DNA from: Microbacterium thalli
GTDB lineage: Bacteria > Actinomycetota > Actinomycetes > Actinomycetales > Microbacteriaceae
Reading direction: 5' to 3'
DNA length: 64,000 nt
NCBI RefSeq assembly: GCF_028737325.1
Contig: NZ_JAQZCH010000002.1
Coordinates: 1,225,719 to 1,289,718, forward strand
The translations under genes and the position numbers were made by a program. This document shows positions 37,327 through 46,007 of this stretch, piece after piece (the first letter of the stretch is position 1; the number at the start of each line of letters is the position of its first letter). Under the pieces are notes generated by a model, which was given only the letters and a program-made list of their open reading frames with translations, was not told the origin of the DNA and did not search any database.

Positions 37327-38220
37327 GTGGCCCTCAATAACCCCGCATTCGACAGCCCGGCCTTCAAGGAGCAGCGGCCGGGTCTGACGCCGCCGCCCGC
37401 CGGTGCCCAGACCGCATCGGCGCAGCACGCGTCGATGGATGCCGCGACGCAGGCTCAGCTCGAGGGCCTGTACGCGGCCCCGGCAGCCGGCGCCCACCAG
37501 ACCGACCGCATGACGACCGAAGACACCGTCGTCAAGACGCTGAGCCTGTTCGCGATCCTCCTCGCCACCGCGGTGGTCGGCTGGATCTGGACGCTCTCGC
37601 CGGTGTCGGTCGCCAACCCCAACCCGACGATGATGCCGTGGATCATCGGCGGCCTGGGCGGTTTCGTCCTCGCGATGGCCGTCATCTTCACCTCGCGCAA
37701 GAAGGTCCGCCCCGGTCTGATCTTCGCCTACGCGGCCTTCGAGGGCCTCTTCGTCGGCGGCATCTCGGCCTACTTCGAGTTCATCTGGCCCGGCATCGTG
37801 ATGCAGGCGACGCTCGCCACCGTCTCGGTGGTCGGCGTGACGCTCGCCCTCTTCGCCAGCGGCAAGGTTCGCGCGTCGGCCAAGGCCACCAAGATCTTCA
37901 TGATCGCGATGGTCGGCTACCTCGTCTTCTCGCTGCTGAACGTCGGCCTCATGCTGTTCAACGTCATCCCGGGCAACATGATGTTCGGTCTGCACAGCGC
38001 CACGATCGCCGGCATCCCGCTCGGTCTGATCATCGGTGTCCTCGTCGTCATCATGGCGGCCTACTCGCTCGTGCTCGACTTCGACCAGGTGCAGCAGGGT
38101 GTCCGCAACGGCGCTCCCCGCGTCTTCGGCTGGGTCGGCGCGTTCGGCATCATGGTCACGGTCGTGTGGCTGTACGTCGAGATCCTGCGGATCATCGCGA
38201 TCCTGCGCGGCAACAACTGA
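37327..38220 (+). CDS. Bax inhibitor-1/YccA family membrane protein
   Basis: A 297-residue protein with a soluble N-terminus of about 65 residues (VALNNPAFDSPAFKEQRPGL onward) and seven hydrophobic helices. FAYAAFEGLFVGGISAYFE and YSLVLDFDQVQQGVRNGAP are typical of the YccA branch, where the acidic pair in helix 7 is linked to pH-sensitive calcium leak in homologues. The physiological role is unknown. GTG 37327 has GGAG at 37313-37316; an in-frame GTG at 37318 is too close to it. A strong terminator follows. Confidence 0.9.
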   Translation: MALNNPAFDSPAFKEQRPGLTPPPAGAQTASAQHASMDAATQAQLEGLYAAPAAGAHQTDRMTTEDTVVKTLSLFAILLATAVVGWIWTLSPVSVANPNPTMMPWIIGGLGGFVLAMAVIFTSRKKVRPGLIFAYAAFEGLFVGGISAYFEFIWPGIVMQATLATVSVVGVTLALFASGKVRASAKATKIFMIAMVGYLVFSLLNVGLMLFNVIPGNMMFGLHSATIAGIPLGLIIGVLVVIMAAYSLVLDFDQVQQGVRNGAPRVFGWVGAFGIMVTVVWLYVEILRIIAILRGNN

Positions 38221-38236
38221 CGCCACCTGTCATTCA

Positions 38237-38270
38237 CGAAGGCCCGCCCGGTTCGCCGGGCGGGCCTTCG
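38237..38270 (+). terminator. Strong TTCG-loop terminator after the Bax-inhibitor-like gene
   Basis: A perfect 15-bp stem (38237-38251 with 38256-38270) is closed by a TTCG tetraloop, 17 bases after the stop at 38220. It separates this gene from nrdDG. Confidence 0.85.
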
Positions 38271-38356
38271 TCGTGTCACGGCCTCGCCGACCGGTTGGCG
38301 GCGCTCGCTTCGCTCGCTGAGCACGCATTAATTCCGGCGCGGCGGGGGCGGGCCGT

Positions 38357-38401
38357 ACAGCATGTAGTGCCTGAATCGAGTTCACACCACAACATCTGGT
38401 G
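38357..38401 (+). promoter_or_regulatory. Tandem NrdR-box-like sites before nrdDG
   Basis: ACAGCATGTAGTG (38357-38369) and ACAACATCTGGTG (38389-38401) share 10 of 13 positions and start 32 bp apart, about three helical turns. NrdR is known to bind paired boxes with this kind of sequence and integral-turn spacing before ribonucleotide reductase operons. The second ends 20 bases before the nrdD start. Confidence 0.7.
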
Positions 38402-38420
38402 ACGACTCGAGAGGACATGA

Positions 38421-40253
38421 ATGACCACCCCCACCCCCGCCCGGTCCATCCCCGTCGCCGCGACCGTCGACGAATACCTGCAGCGCCGCGACTGGCGCGT
38501 CAACGCCAACGCGAACCAGGGCTACAGCCTCGGCGGGCTCATCCTCAACGCCTCCGGCAAGCTCATCGCCAACTACTGGCTCGACGAGGTCTACGCGCCC
38601 GAGGCGGGCGCGGCGCATCGCGACGGCGACATCCACATCCACGACCTCGACGTCTTCGCCGGCTACTGTGCGGGATGGTCTCTGCGCACGCTGCTCGAGC
38701 AGGGCTTCAACGGCGTTCCCGGGGCCATCGCGTCGCGTCCGCCGAAACACTTCTCGAGCGCGCTCGGCCAGATCGTGAACTTCCTCGGCACGCTGCAGAA
38801 CGAATGGGCCGGGGCGCAGGCGTTCAGCTCGTTCGACACCTACCTGGCACCGTTCGTACGCCTCGACGGACTCGACGACGCGGCCGTGCGTCAGGGCATC
38901 CAGGAGCTCGTCTTCAATCTCAACGTGCCGTCGCGCTGGGGCACGCAGACGCCGTTCACCAACCTCACCTTCGACTGGACCTGCCCCGACGATCTCGCCG
39001 ACCAGCGCCCCCTCGTCGGCGGACGCATCGCCGACTTCACCTACGGCGACCTCGCGCCCGAGATGGCGATGATCAACCGGGCGTTCCTGGCGGTGATGAC
39101 CGAGGGCGACGCGGACGGCCGCGCGTTCACCTTCCCGATCCCGACCTACAACATCACGAAGGACTTCGACTGGGACACCCCCGAGGTCGACGCGCTCTTC
39201 GAGATGACCGCGAAGTACGGCCTGCCGTACTTCCAGAACTTCGTGAACTCCGACCTCGACCCGGGCATGATCCGCTCGATGTGCTGCCGCCTGCAGCTGG
39301 ATCTGACCGAGCTGCTCAAACGCGGCAACGGCCTGTTCGGCTCGGCAGAACAGACCGGCTCGATCGGCGTCGTGACGATCAACTGCGCCCGACTAGGATT
39401 CGTGCACGCGGGCGACCGCGCGGGCATGTACGCCGAGCTCGACCGCCTGCTCGAGATCGCCCGCGACAGTCTCGAGGCCAAGCGCGCGGTCATCGGCTGG
39501 CATCTCGACGCCGGGCTCTTCCCCTACAGCCGGCGCTACCTCGGCACGCTCGCGAACCACTTCTCCACGATCGGGGTGAACGGGCTCAACGAGGCGGTGC
39601 GCAACTTCACCGACGACCGGCACGACATCACCTCGGACGAGGGGATGCGGCTGGCCGCCGACCTGCTCGACCACGTGCGCGCCCGCATGGTCGAGTTCCA
39701 GGAGCAGACCGGGCACCTGTACAACCTCGAGGCGACCCCGGCCGAATCGGCGACCTACCGCTTCGCCCGCAGCGACATCGCTCGGTTCGGCGAGCGCAAC
39801 GGCGACGGGAACGGCATCCGGCATGCCGGCACGAGCGCGAACCCGTACTACACGAACTCGTCGCAGCTGCCGGTCGCGTTCACCGACGACCCGTTCGAGG
39901 CGATGGGCCTGCAGGAGCCGCTGCAGCAGAAATACACCGGCGGCACCGTGCTGCACCTGTACATGGGCGAGGCAGCCCCCTCGGCCGCGGCGTGCAAAGC
40001 GCTCGTGCGGCGATCGCTCGCGGGCTACCGCATCCCGTACATCACCATCACGCCGACCTTCTCCATCTGCCCGCAGCACGGCTACCTCTCCGGCGACCAC
40101 ACCCTGTGCCCGCAGTGCCGCGCGGAGTGCGAGGTCTGGACGCGGGTCATGGGGTACTTCCGCCCCGTCGCGTCGTTCAACATCGGCAAGAAGGGCGAAG
40201 CCGCCGAGCGCGTGCCCTTCTCGTACGGCCGGTCCGAGCCGGTCACGGTCTGA
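38421..40253 (+). CDS. nrdD: Anaerobic (class III) ribonucleoside-triphosphate reductase
   Basis: A 610-residue glycyl-radical enzyme making dNTPs without oxygen. N-terminal DGDIHIHDLDVFAGYCAGWS and FNLNVPSRWGTQTPFTNLTF are class III signatures. An active-site cysteine lies in MIRSMCCRLQLDLTELL. The C-terminus has the zinc-site cysteines (SICPQHGYLSGDHTLCPQCR) and the radical glycine in TRVMGYFRPVASFNIGKK. There is no N-terminal ATP-cone, so the usual dATP feedback domain is absent. ATG 38421 has GAGAGGA. It is coupled to nrdG. Confidence 0.95.
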   Translation: MTTPTPARSIPVAATVDEYLQRRDWRVNANANQGYSLGGLILNASGKLIANYWLDEVYAPEAGAAHRDGDIHIHDLDVFAGYCAGWSLRTLLEQGFNGVPGAIASRPPKHFSSALGQIVNFLGTLQNEWAGAQAFSSFDTYLAPFVRLDGLDDAAVRQGIQELVFNLNVPSRWGTQTPFTNLTFDWTCPDDLADQRPLVGGRIADFTYGDLAPEMAMINRAFLAVMTEGDADGRAFTFPIPTYNITKDFDWDTPEVDALFEMTAKYGLPYFQNFVNSDLDPGMIRSMCCRLQLDLTELLKRGNGLFGSAEQTGSIGVVTINCARLGFVHAGDRAGMYAELDRLLEIARDSLEAKRAVIGWHLDAGLFPYSRRYLGTLANHFSTIGVNGLNEAVRNFTDDRHDITSDEGMRLAADLLDHVRARMVEFQEQTGHLYNLEATPAESATYRFARSDIARFGERNGDGNGIRHAGTSANPYYTNSSQLPVAFTDDPFEAMGLQEPLQQKYTGGTVLHLYMGEAAPSAAACKALVRRSLAGYRIPYITITPTFSICPQHGYLSGDHTLCPQCRAECEVWTRVMGYFRPVASFNIGKKGEAAERVPFSYGRSEPVTV

Positions 40254-40273
40254 TGGGCGCGGTCTGATGGGCG
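40246..40273 (+). repeat. 14-bp tandem duplication at the nrdD-nrdG junction
   Basis: CGGTCTGATGGGCG occurs twice in direct succession (40246-40259, 40260-40273). The first copy has the nrdD stop overlapping an ATG (TGATG) that now opens a four-codon mini-ORF (M-G-A-V-stop). Its stop in turn overlaps the ATG of nrdG at 40267. Confidence 0.85.
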
Positions 40274-40995
40274 CGGCGACCCGGCCGCATCCGCCGGAGG
40301 AGCTGCGCATCGCGGGACTCTCACGGTTCTCGGCGGTGGACTGGCCGGGGCGCCTCGCGGCCACCGTTTTCCTGCAGGGCTGCCCGTGGGAGTGCCATTA
40401 CTGCCACAACCCCGCGCTCATCGATCCGCGCGAGCCCGGGCGGATCGCGTGGGACGAGGTCGCGGCGTTCCTGCGCGGCCGGGTCGGACTGCTCGACGGT
40501 GTGGTGTTCTCGGGCGGAGAGCCGACGATGCAGCGCGGCCTCGCCGGCGCGATCGCGCGGGTGAGCGGGCTCGGCTTCGCAGTGGGGCTGCACACCGGAG
40601 GCGCCTACCCGACGCTGCTCGCTCCGCTGCTGCCCGGGCTGTCGTGGATCGGGCTCGACATCAAGGCCCTGCCCGAAGACTACGAGGAGGTCACCGGCCG
40701 CGGCCCGAGTGGCGCGGGCGCGCTGCGCTCGCTCGACCTCGTGCTCGCCGAGCAGCGACGCCGAGCGACGACGGCGCACCCACTCGACGTCGAGGTGCGG
40801 ACGACCGTCCACCCCGACCTCATCGACGAGGCGCGCCTCGCGACCCTCGGCGACCTGCTCGCCGAGCGCGGGGTGCGCCGGTGGGCGCTGCAACGCTTCC
40901 GCGCCACCGGCACCCGGTGCGGCCCCGCCCGAGCCGAGCCGCCGAACCTCGACGCGGTGCCCCGCGACCGGTTCAGCGAGGTCGTCGTGCGGTGA
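40267..40995 (+). CDS. nrdG: Anaerobic ribonucleotide reductase activating protein (radical SAM)
   Basis: A 242-residue radical-SAM activase that installs the glycyl radical on NrdD. The [4Fe-4S] motif is CPWECHYCHNP (CxxxCxxC), followed by the SAM-binding GGE of VVFSGGEPTMQRGL and GLDIKALPEDYEEVTG. Length and pattern match NrdG/PFL-activase-like proteins. ATG 40267 is preferred because the earlier ATG at 40253 is followed by a stop after four codons. Its last 23 bases overlap the convergent DUF2809 gene. Confidence 0.93.
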   Translation: MGAATRPHPPEELRIAGLSRFSAVDWPGRLAATVFLQGCPWECHYCHNPALIDPREPGRIAWDEVAAFLRGRVGLLDGVVFSGGEPTMQRGLAGAIARVSGLGFAVGLHTGGAYPTLLAPLLPGLSWIGLDIKALPEDYEEVTGRGPSGAGALRSLDLVLAEQRRRATTAHPLDVEVRTTVHPDLIDEARLATLGDLLAERGVRRWALQRFRATGTRCGPARAEPPNLDAVPRDRFSEVVVR

Positions 40996-41410
40996 ACCGC
41001 GAGCGGATGCTGCGCTGCGCGGCATCCGCTCCTGCCGCGGCGACCACCGTCACGGCGTACACGGCGAGGTCACGCGGGTCGAAGGCCGTGCCGAGCACGA
41101 GCATCGCGGGCGGGAACACCGCCCCCGCACGCTCGGGGATGCCGGTCAGCTGCAGCAGTTCGACGGCGACGCACCAGCCGATCGCGGCGGCAGCGACGAC
41201 CCCCACCCGCGCCCGCGGCGCCACCCCGACGGCGAGCGCGTAGATGAGCAGGGCGTAGAGGGCGTCGCCGGCGATGTCGGATGCCGCCGAGTCGGGCAGT
41301 GCACGATGGACGAGAAGGCCCGCGGCGACCGTGACCGCGGCCGCGATCAGCGCCGCGACACGACGCCGCGTGGGCGAGGGAACGGGCCGGCCGGTGGAGT
41401 GCGCTCTCAC
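40973..41410 (-). CDS. DUF2809-family membrane protein
   Basis: A 145-residue protein with about four hydrophobic segments (AALIAAAVTVAAGLLVHRAL; GDALYALLIYALAVGVAPRA; the amphipathic WCVAVELLQLTGIPE; DLAVYAVTVVAAAGADA). WCVAVELLQL fits DUF2809. Function unknown. GTG 41410 overlaps the upstream NUDIX stop by 4 bases, so it is translationally coupled. The C-terminus RSIRSRFTARRPR extends into the nrdG 3' end on the opposite strand. Confidence 0.7.
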   Translation of the reverse strand: MRAHSTGRPVPSPTRRRVAALIAAAVTVAAGLLVHRALPDSAASDIAGDALYALLIYALAVGVAPRARVGVVAAAAIGWCVAVELLQLTGIPERAGAVFPPAMLVLGTAFDPRDLAVYAVTVVAAAGADAAQRSIRSRFTARRPR

Positions 41411-42297
41411 AGCCGGTCGCGAAGCCACGAGGGCGGCAGGGATGCGGCGCCGAGCGCCTCGATCCGCGCGCGCAGCTCGCGGTCGGCCGTCACGACGCTC
41501 ACGCGCTCGCCCGCGGCGACGGCCCGCGCGACCTCGGCGACGATCGCGTCGTCGCCCGACCCGGTCGCCCGGACGAGGCCGACGGCATCGACGTCGTCGA
41601 CCCCTCGGGCCTGACCCTCGACGACGGCGACGAACCGCGGGAACCAGATGTCTTCGTCGAGCCCGAGCCCCGCGGCATCCACTCCCTCCGCGGCGAGCGC
41701 GGCCAGCTCGGAGAGCAGGCGCGACGATGCACCGGCGCGATCGCGCCACCATCCATCGGGGACCGACCCGACGACGTTCGCCACGTCGACGACGACGGTC
41801 GGGCGCACCGAGAGCAGCCCGCGCAGGCGCGGCCACGAGGCAGCGAACCCGGGGTGCAGCGGATACGCATCGACGTCGTCGAGCGGCACCCACGCGAGCT
41901 CGCGGCTTTCGGGATCGCTGATCACCGGCTCGAACGGCGTCGTGACATCGGCGACGAGCGTGCCGTACGTCCAGACACCGACGTCGAGGATGCTCAACAA
42001 GCGAGGTGTGACGGCGTCGGCGGGCACACCGGCTTCCTCGGCCGACTCGCGCAGGGCGCCGTCACGAGCGGACTCCCCCGCGTGGCGCGCACCGCCGGGC
42101 AGCCCCCAGGTGTTGCCGAAGTGGCTCCACGACACGCGGTGCTGCAGCAGGATCCCCCGCTCGGCATCGACGGCCAGCAGACCCGCGGCGCCGAAGCGCC
42201 CCCAGTACCGCTCGCCCGTCGGCGCGACGACCCAGGCGTCACCGGGATCGCGCGGGCCATGTGGCGGGCGCGGTGCGGCGGAGGCGGGATCGGTCAT
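41407..42297 (-). CDS. NUDIX hydrolase fused to a C-terminal NYN/PIN-like domain
   Basis: A 296-residue two-domain protein. The NUDIX box is GGARHAGESARDGALRESAE followed by EAGV (residues about 75-98). The C-terminal part (about 165-296) starts VVVDVANVVGSVPDGWWRD and contains GSGDDAIVAEVARAV and VVTADRELRARIEALGA. This places aspartates in the positions typical of NYN/PIN-like nucleases. A nucleotide pyrophosphatase joined to an RNase-like domain suggests an RNA or nucleotide clean-up role, but no substrate is known. ATG 42297; it diverges from the GNAT gene. Confidence 0.8.
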   Translation of the reverse strand: MTDPASAAPRPPHGPRDPGDAWVVAPTGERYWGRFGAAGLLAVDAERGILLQHRVSWSHFGNTWGLPGGARHAGESARDGALRESAEEAGVPADAVTPRLLSILDVGVWTYGTLVADVTTPFEPVISDPESRELAWVPLDDVDAYPLHPGFAASWPRLRGLLSVRPTVVVDVANVVGSVPDGWWRDRAGASSRLLSELAALAAEGVDAAGLGLDEDIWFPRFVAVVEGQARGVDDVDAVGLVRATGSGDDAIVAEVARAVAAGERVSVVTADRELRARIEALGAASLPPSWLRDRL

Positions 42298-42365
42298 CCC
42301 CACAGCCTGACATAGCCCGGGTCCACGCGGCCGTGATTGGCATCGTGTTACCAGCGGGGCTGTGG

Positions 42366-42809
42366 ATGGATCGCCCTCACACTGGGCATGTGGAGTACGA
42401 GATCGACGACGCCCCCGCCCGCATCCAACGCGAGGTGGTGTGGCGCTGGCTGTCGTCCGAGGCGTACTGGGGGCGCTGGCGCGAGCGCGCCGTGCTCGAG
42501 GCGCAACTCGACGCGGCCTGGCGTCTCGTCGGGGCGTACCGCGTCGACACCGGGGAGCAGGTCGGATTCGCGCGTGCCGCATCGGACGGGGCGAGCTTCG
42601 CCTACCTCGCCGACGTCTTCGTCGTCGCCGAACACCAGGGCCACGGGGTCGCGCGGCGCATCCTGCGACGGATGATCGACGAGGGACCGGGACACGACTT
42701 CCGCTGGACGCTGTTCACCCGCGACGCGCACAGCCTGTACGCCGAGTTCGGCTTCGAGACGCCGGACGAGACTGCCATGGTGCGCCGCGCTGCGCCCGAC
42801 AAGCGCTGA
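42366..42809 (+). CDS. GNAT-family N-acetyltransferase
   Basis: A 147-residue acetyl-CoA-dependent acyltransferase. FAYLADVFVVAEHQGHGVAR is the core strand plus the acetyl-CoA pyrophosphate-binding loop (QGHGVA), followed by LFTRDAHSLYAEFGFETPDE, typical of the C-terminal GNAT part. ATG 42366 has GGGG at suitable spacing; a GTG at 42390 and longer upstream readings are less supported. Substrate unknown. Confidence 0.88.
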   Translation: MDRPHTGHVEYEIDDAPARIQREVVWRWLSSEAYWGRWRERAVLEAQLDAAWRLVGAYRVDTGEQVGFARAASDGASFAYLADVFVVAEHQGHGVARRILRRMIDEGPGHDFRWTLFTRDAHSLYAEFGFETPDETAMVRRAAPDKR

Positions 42810-42862
42810 GTTCGCCGGGCTGTGGATGGTCGCGGCGCCATGTCGGAGGTCCGTGACATTAT

Positions 42863-42878
42863 TCGAACATGTCTTCGA
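42863..42878 (+). promoter_or_regulatory. LexA (SOS) box overlapping the start codon of the HNH gene
   Basis: TCGAAC-ATGT-CTTCGA differs at one base from the actinobacterial SOS box TCGAAC-N4-GTTCGA. It lies inside a larger perfect inverted repeat, ATTCGAA/TTCGAAT (42861-42867 with 42874-42880). The ATG at 42869 is in the spacer, so bound LexA would cover the start. Confidence 0.6.
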
Positions 42879-44251
42879 ATGGCGCGGTTGGTGGCGGGGT
42901 CGGGAGCGGGAGCGACGCGGATGTCGCCGCGCTCGCGCAACTCGTCGCCGACGCCGAGCGGGCGACGGATGCCGCGCGCGCCGCGCAGATCCACGAGGTG
43001 CGCGTGCTCGCCGCGGCGGGGCGGCTGGCGGAGCAGCAGTCGGCGAGGGCGGACGAGCGGGTCACGGCCCGCGAGATGACGCTGCGGAGCATCGCGGCCG
43101 AGCTCGCGGGGGTATTCGTCACGACGGACCGGACGCTGCAACGCCGCATCGACGAAGCGCGAGACCTGGTCGAGCACTACCCCGCGACGATGGACGCTTG
43201 GGAAGCGGGGCGCATCGCGCGAGGGCACGTCCGGGTGATTCAGGACACCGGATGCGTCGTGCCGGCCGAGGTGCGGGGCGAGTTCGAGCGGGTCGCGATC
43301 GAGCGGTGCGACGGTGAGACGCCGAACCGGGTGCGGGATGCGCTGGTGCATCTCGCGGCGAGACTGCATCCGCGCTCGTTCAGCGAACGGCACGAGCAGG
43401 CGGCCGCGGGGCGGTGCGTGCGCGTGCAACCGGGGCCGGACGGGATGTCGGACCTGATCGCGACGCTCCCGACCGTGATCGCCGAGGGCGTGGTCGACCG
43501 GCTGACGCGACAGGCACGCGAGATCATCGACGCCCGCCCGCAGGCGGACGCGGCGGGAGCGGAAGCCGACGCAGACGCAGACGCGCCGCACGGCTCGTCG
43601 TTCGCGGCGGACACCCGCACGATGGACCAGGTCCGCGCCGACGTGTTCGCCGACCTCCTCCTCGCCGGGGCACCCGCGCTCGACCCCACCGCTGACGGTG
43701 ATGGCAATGGTGCGCTCGGGGCGATCCGCGCGAAGGTACAGGTCGTCGTCTCGGCACTCACCCTCACCGGTCAGGACGACGGGCCCGCCGACCTCGTGGG
43801 CCGCTCCCCCATCGACGCCGCCACCGCCCGCGAACTCGCCGGTGACAACACCGCCTGGGACCGACTCCTCACCCACCCCGTCACCGGGACGGTGCTGGAG
43901 TGCGACGCCTACCAACCCACCGCCGCAATGAGACGCCTGCTCCGGGCACGGGACCGGCACTGCCGGTTCCCCGGATGCCGGCAGCCCGCCATCCGCTGCG
44001 AGATAGACCACACCCACGCGGCATCCGACGGCGGACCCACCTGCGTCGGCAACCTCGCCCACCTCTGCAAACGCCACCACGACGTCAAACACCACACCCG
44101 CTGGCGCGTCAGACAGCTGGCAGGAGGACTGCTCGTGTGGACCTCCCCCACCGGGAGGGTCTACCGCGAAGACGCGCCACCGCCCGTGGTCGCCTTCACC
44201 GTAGCCGGCCCATCCGGCGCTGCACCACCAGACGAGTCGCCGCCGTTCTGA
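42869..44251 (+). CDS. DUF222/HNH endonuclease-domain protein (13E12 repeat family)
   Basis: A 460-residue protein with an N-terminal DUF222 helical domain (RVTAREMTLRSIAAELAGVF; YPATMDAWEAGRIARGHVRV). A variable acidic linker follows (residues about 225-290). The C-terminal HNH nuclease has CRFPGC, CEIDHTHAASDGGPTCVGN and LAHLCKRHHDVKHHTRW, giving the metal and catalytic histidines. Such 13E12-type genes are multi-copy in actinobacteria; their function is uncertain. The LexA-like box over its start suggests DNA-damage induction. The 229 bases after it (44252-44480) hold no gene. Confidence 0.92.
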   Translation: MSSNGAVGGGVGSGSDADVAALAQLVADAERATDAARAAQIHEVRVLAAAGRLAEQQSARADERVTAREMTLRSIAAELAGVFVTTDRTLQRRIDEARDLVEHYPATMDAWEAGRIARGHVRVIQDTGCVVPAEVRGEFERVAIERCDGETPNRVRDALVHLAARLHPRSFSERHEQAAAGRCVRVQPGPDGMSDLIATLPTVIAEGVVDRLTRQAREIIDARPQADAAGAEADADADAPHGSSFAADTRTMDQVRADVFADLLLAGAPALDPTADGDGNGALGAIRAKVQVVVSALTLTGQDDGPADLVGRSPIDAATARELAGDNTAWDRLLTHPVTGTVLECDAYQPTAAMRRLLRARDRHCRFPGCRQPAIRCEIDHTHAASDGGPTCVGNLAHLCKRHHDVKHHTRWRVRQLAGGLLVWTSPTGRVYREDAPPPVVAFTVAGPSGAAPPDESPPF

Positions 44252-44480
44252 CGCTTTCGTCCGCCCGCACGTTGATCGCCGGATCGCACCGGCGTCGCCC
44301 GCCCGCGCACGGGCGAAGCCGACGATCGAAGCCGACCATCGACGCCAGCGCGACGAGGTGACACCGACGACGCCGCGATCCCGCGGGGCATGACCGGCGC
44401 CGAGGCGCGACCGACACCCAGGCACGACCCGGCGGTGGCAGGACCCGGCGGCGACGGGATCGCCGCCGCCGGCGGCCGAA

Positions 44481-46007
44481 TCAGCGCTGGCGCTTCTCGC
44501 GCACGCGCATGTTCGTGACGATCGGCGTGCCCTCGAACCCGAAGATCTCGCGCAGGCGCCGCTGGATGAAGCGCCGGTAGCCCGGGTCGAGGAAGCCGGT
44601 CGTGAACAGCACGAATGTCGGCGGACGCGTCGACGCCTGGGTGCCGAACAGGATGCGGGGCTGCTTACCGCCGCGCAGCGGGTGCGGGTGCTCCGCGACG
44701 AGCTCGGCGAGGAACGCGTTGAACTTGCCGGTCGGGATGCGCTGATCCCACGACTCCAGCGCCGTCTCGAGCGCGGGCACCAGCTTGTCGAGGTGCCGCC
44801 CGGTGCGTGCCGACAGGTTCACCCGCGGCGCCCACGTGACGTGCGCCAGGTCCTGCTCGATCTCGCGCTCGAGGTACCGACGACGGTCGGCGTTGTCCAT
44901 GTCGACGTCGTTGAGGCGATCCCACTTGTTGAACGCCAGCACCAGAGCGCGGCCCGACTCCAACACCAGGTCGATGATGTTGAGGTCCTGCACGCTGATC
45001 GACTCGGTGACGTCGAGGACGACGACGGCGACCTCGGCCTTTTCGAGGGCGGCCGACGTGCGCAGCGACGCGTAGAAGTCCGCGCCCTGCTGCAGGTGCA
45101 CGCGGCGACGGATGCCGGCGGTGTCGACCAGTCGCCACAGCTTGCCACCCAGCTCGACGACCTCATCGACGGGGTCGCGGGTCGTGCCGGCCAGATCGTT
45201 GACGACGACGCGCTCCTCGCCGGCCGCCTTGTTCAGCAGCGACGACTTGCCGACGTTCGGTCGACCGAGGATCGCGACCCGGCGCGGACCGCCGAGCTCG
45301 TTCTTCGCGACTGCCGAGATCTCCGGCAGGATCTCCATGATGGCGTCGAGCAGGTCGGCGACGCCACGTCCGTGGATGGCCGACACCGGATGCGGTTCAC
45401 CGAGACCGAGGTTCCACAGCGCAGCAGCCTCGGGCTCCTGGCGCGCGTCGTCGATCTTGTTCGCGACGAGGAAGACGGGCTTGCTCGTCTTGCGCAGCAG
45501 CCGGACGACGGCCTCATCGGTCGCCGTGGCACCGACCATGGCGTCGACGACGAAGAGCACGACGTCGGCGAGGTCGATCGCGACCTCCGCCTGCGCGGCG
45601 ACCGAACGGTCGATGCCCCGCGCGTCGGGCTCCCAGCCGCCGGTGTCGACGAGCGTGAAGCGGCGGTCCATCCACTCGGCCTTGTAGCTGACGCGGTCGC
45701 GCGTGACACCCGGGGTGTCCTCGACGACGGCTTCGCGCCGCCCCAGGATGCGGTTGACCAGCGCCGACTTGCCGACGTTCGGGCGCCCCACGATGGCGAC
45801 GACCGGCAGCGCCGGCAGCACCTCGACGACCTCCCCACCCGCGGTCAGGCCCGCGAGCAGGTGGGCGTCCTCATCGTCGAGCTCGTAGTCGGCGAGCGTC
45901 GCGCGCAGCGCGGCGGCCCGCTGGTCGGCGAGCTCCTCGTCGAGATTCGCGAGCTTCTCCTCGAGCTGGTCGGGACCGCCCTCGTACTCGTCTTCGGTCG
46001 TAGCCAT
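44481..46007 (-). CDS. der: Ribosome-biogenesis GTPase Der (EngA)
   Basis: A 508-residue GTPase with two tandem G domains for 50S assembly. P-loops are GRPNVGKS at 74-81 and again near 245. G3 motifs are DTGGWEPD and DTAGIRRR; the NKxD specificity motifs are VANKIDDA and [11 protein letters not shown]-like C-terminal domain ends [10 protein letters not shown]. An acidic N-terminal extension of about 65 residues precedes the first domain, as in other actinobacterial Der. Start ATG 46007 overlaps the cmk stop by 1 base. Confidence 0.97.
   Translation of the reverse strand: MATTEDEYEGGPDQLEEKLANLDEELADQRAAALRATLADYELDDEDAHLLAGLTAGGEVVEVLPALPVVAIVGRPNVGKSALVNRILGRREAVVEDTPGVTRDRVSYKAEWMDRRFTLVDTGGWEPDARGIDRSVAAQAEVAIDLADVVLFVVDAMVGATATDEAVVRLLRKTSKPVFLVANKIDDARQEPEAAALWNLGLGEPHPVSAIHGRGVADLLDAIMEILPEISAVAKNELGGPRRVAILGRPNVGKSSLLNKAAGEERVVVNDLAGTTRDPVDEVVELGGKLWRLVDTAGIRRRVHLQQGADFYASLRTSAALEKAEVAVVVLDVTESISVQDLNIIDLVLESGRALVLAFNKWDRLNDVDMDNADRRRYLEREIEQDLAHVTWAPRVNLSARTGRHLDKLVPALETALESWDQRIPTGKFNAFLAELVAEHPHPLRGGKQPRILFGTQASTRPPTFVLFTTGFLDPGYRRFIQRRLREIFGFEGTPIVTNMRVREKRQR

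Noticed and set aside
38297..38325. Repeat-like GCGCTCGCTTCGCTCGCTGAGC between terminator and nrdD as a mobile repeat
   Set aside because: Only one copy was seen in the window and it could be chance in high-GC DNA.
40253..40267. ATG at 40253 as the nrdG start
   Set aside because: That frame stops after four codons because of the 14-bp duplication; the radical-SAM protein reads from 40267.
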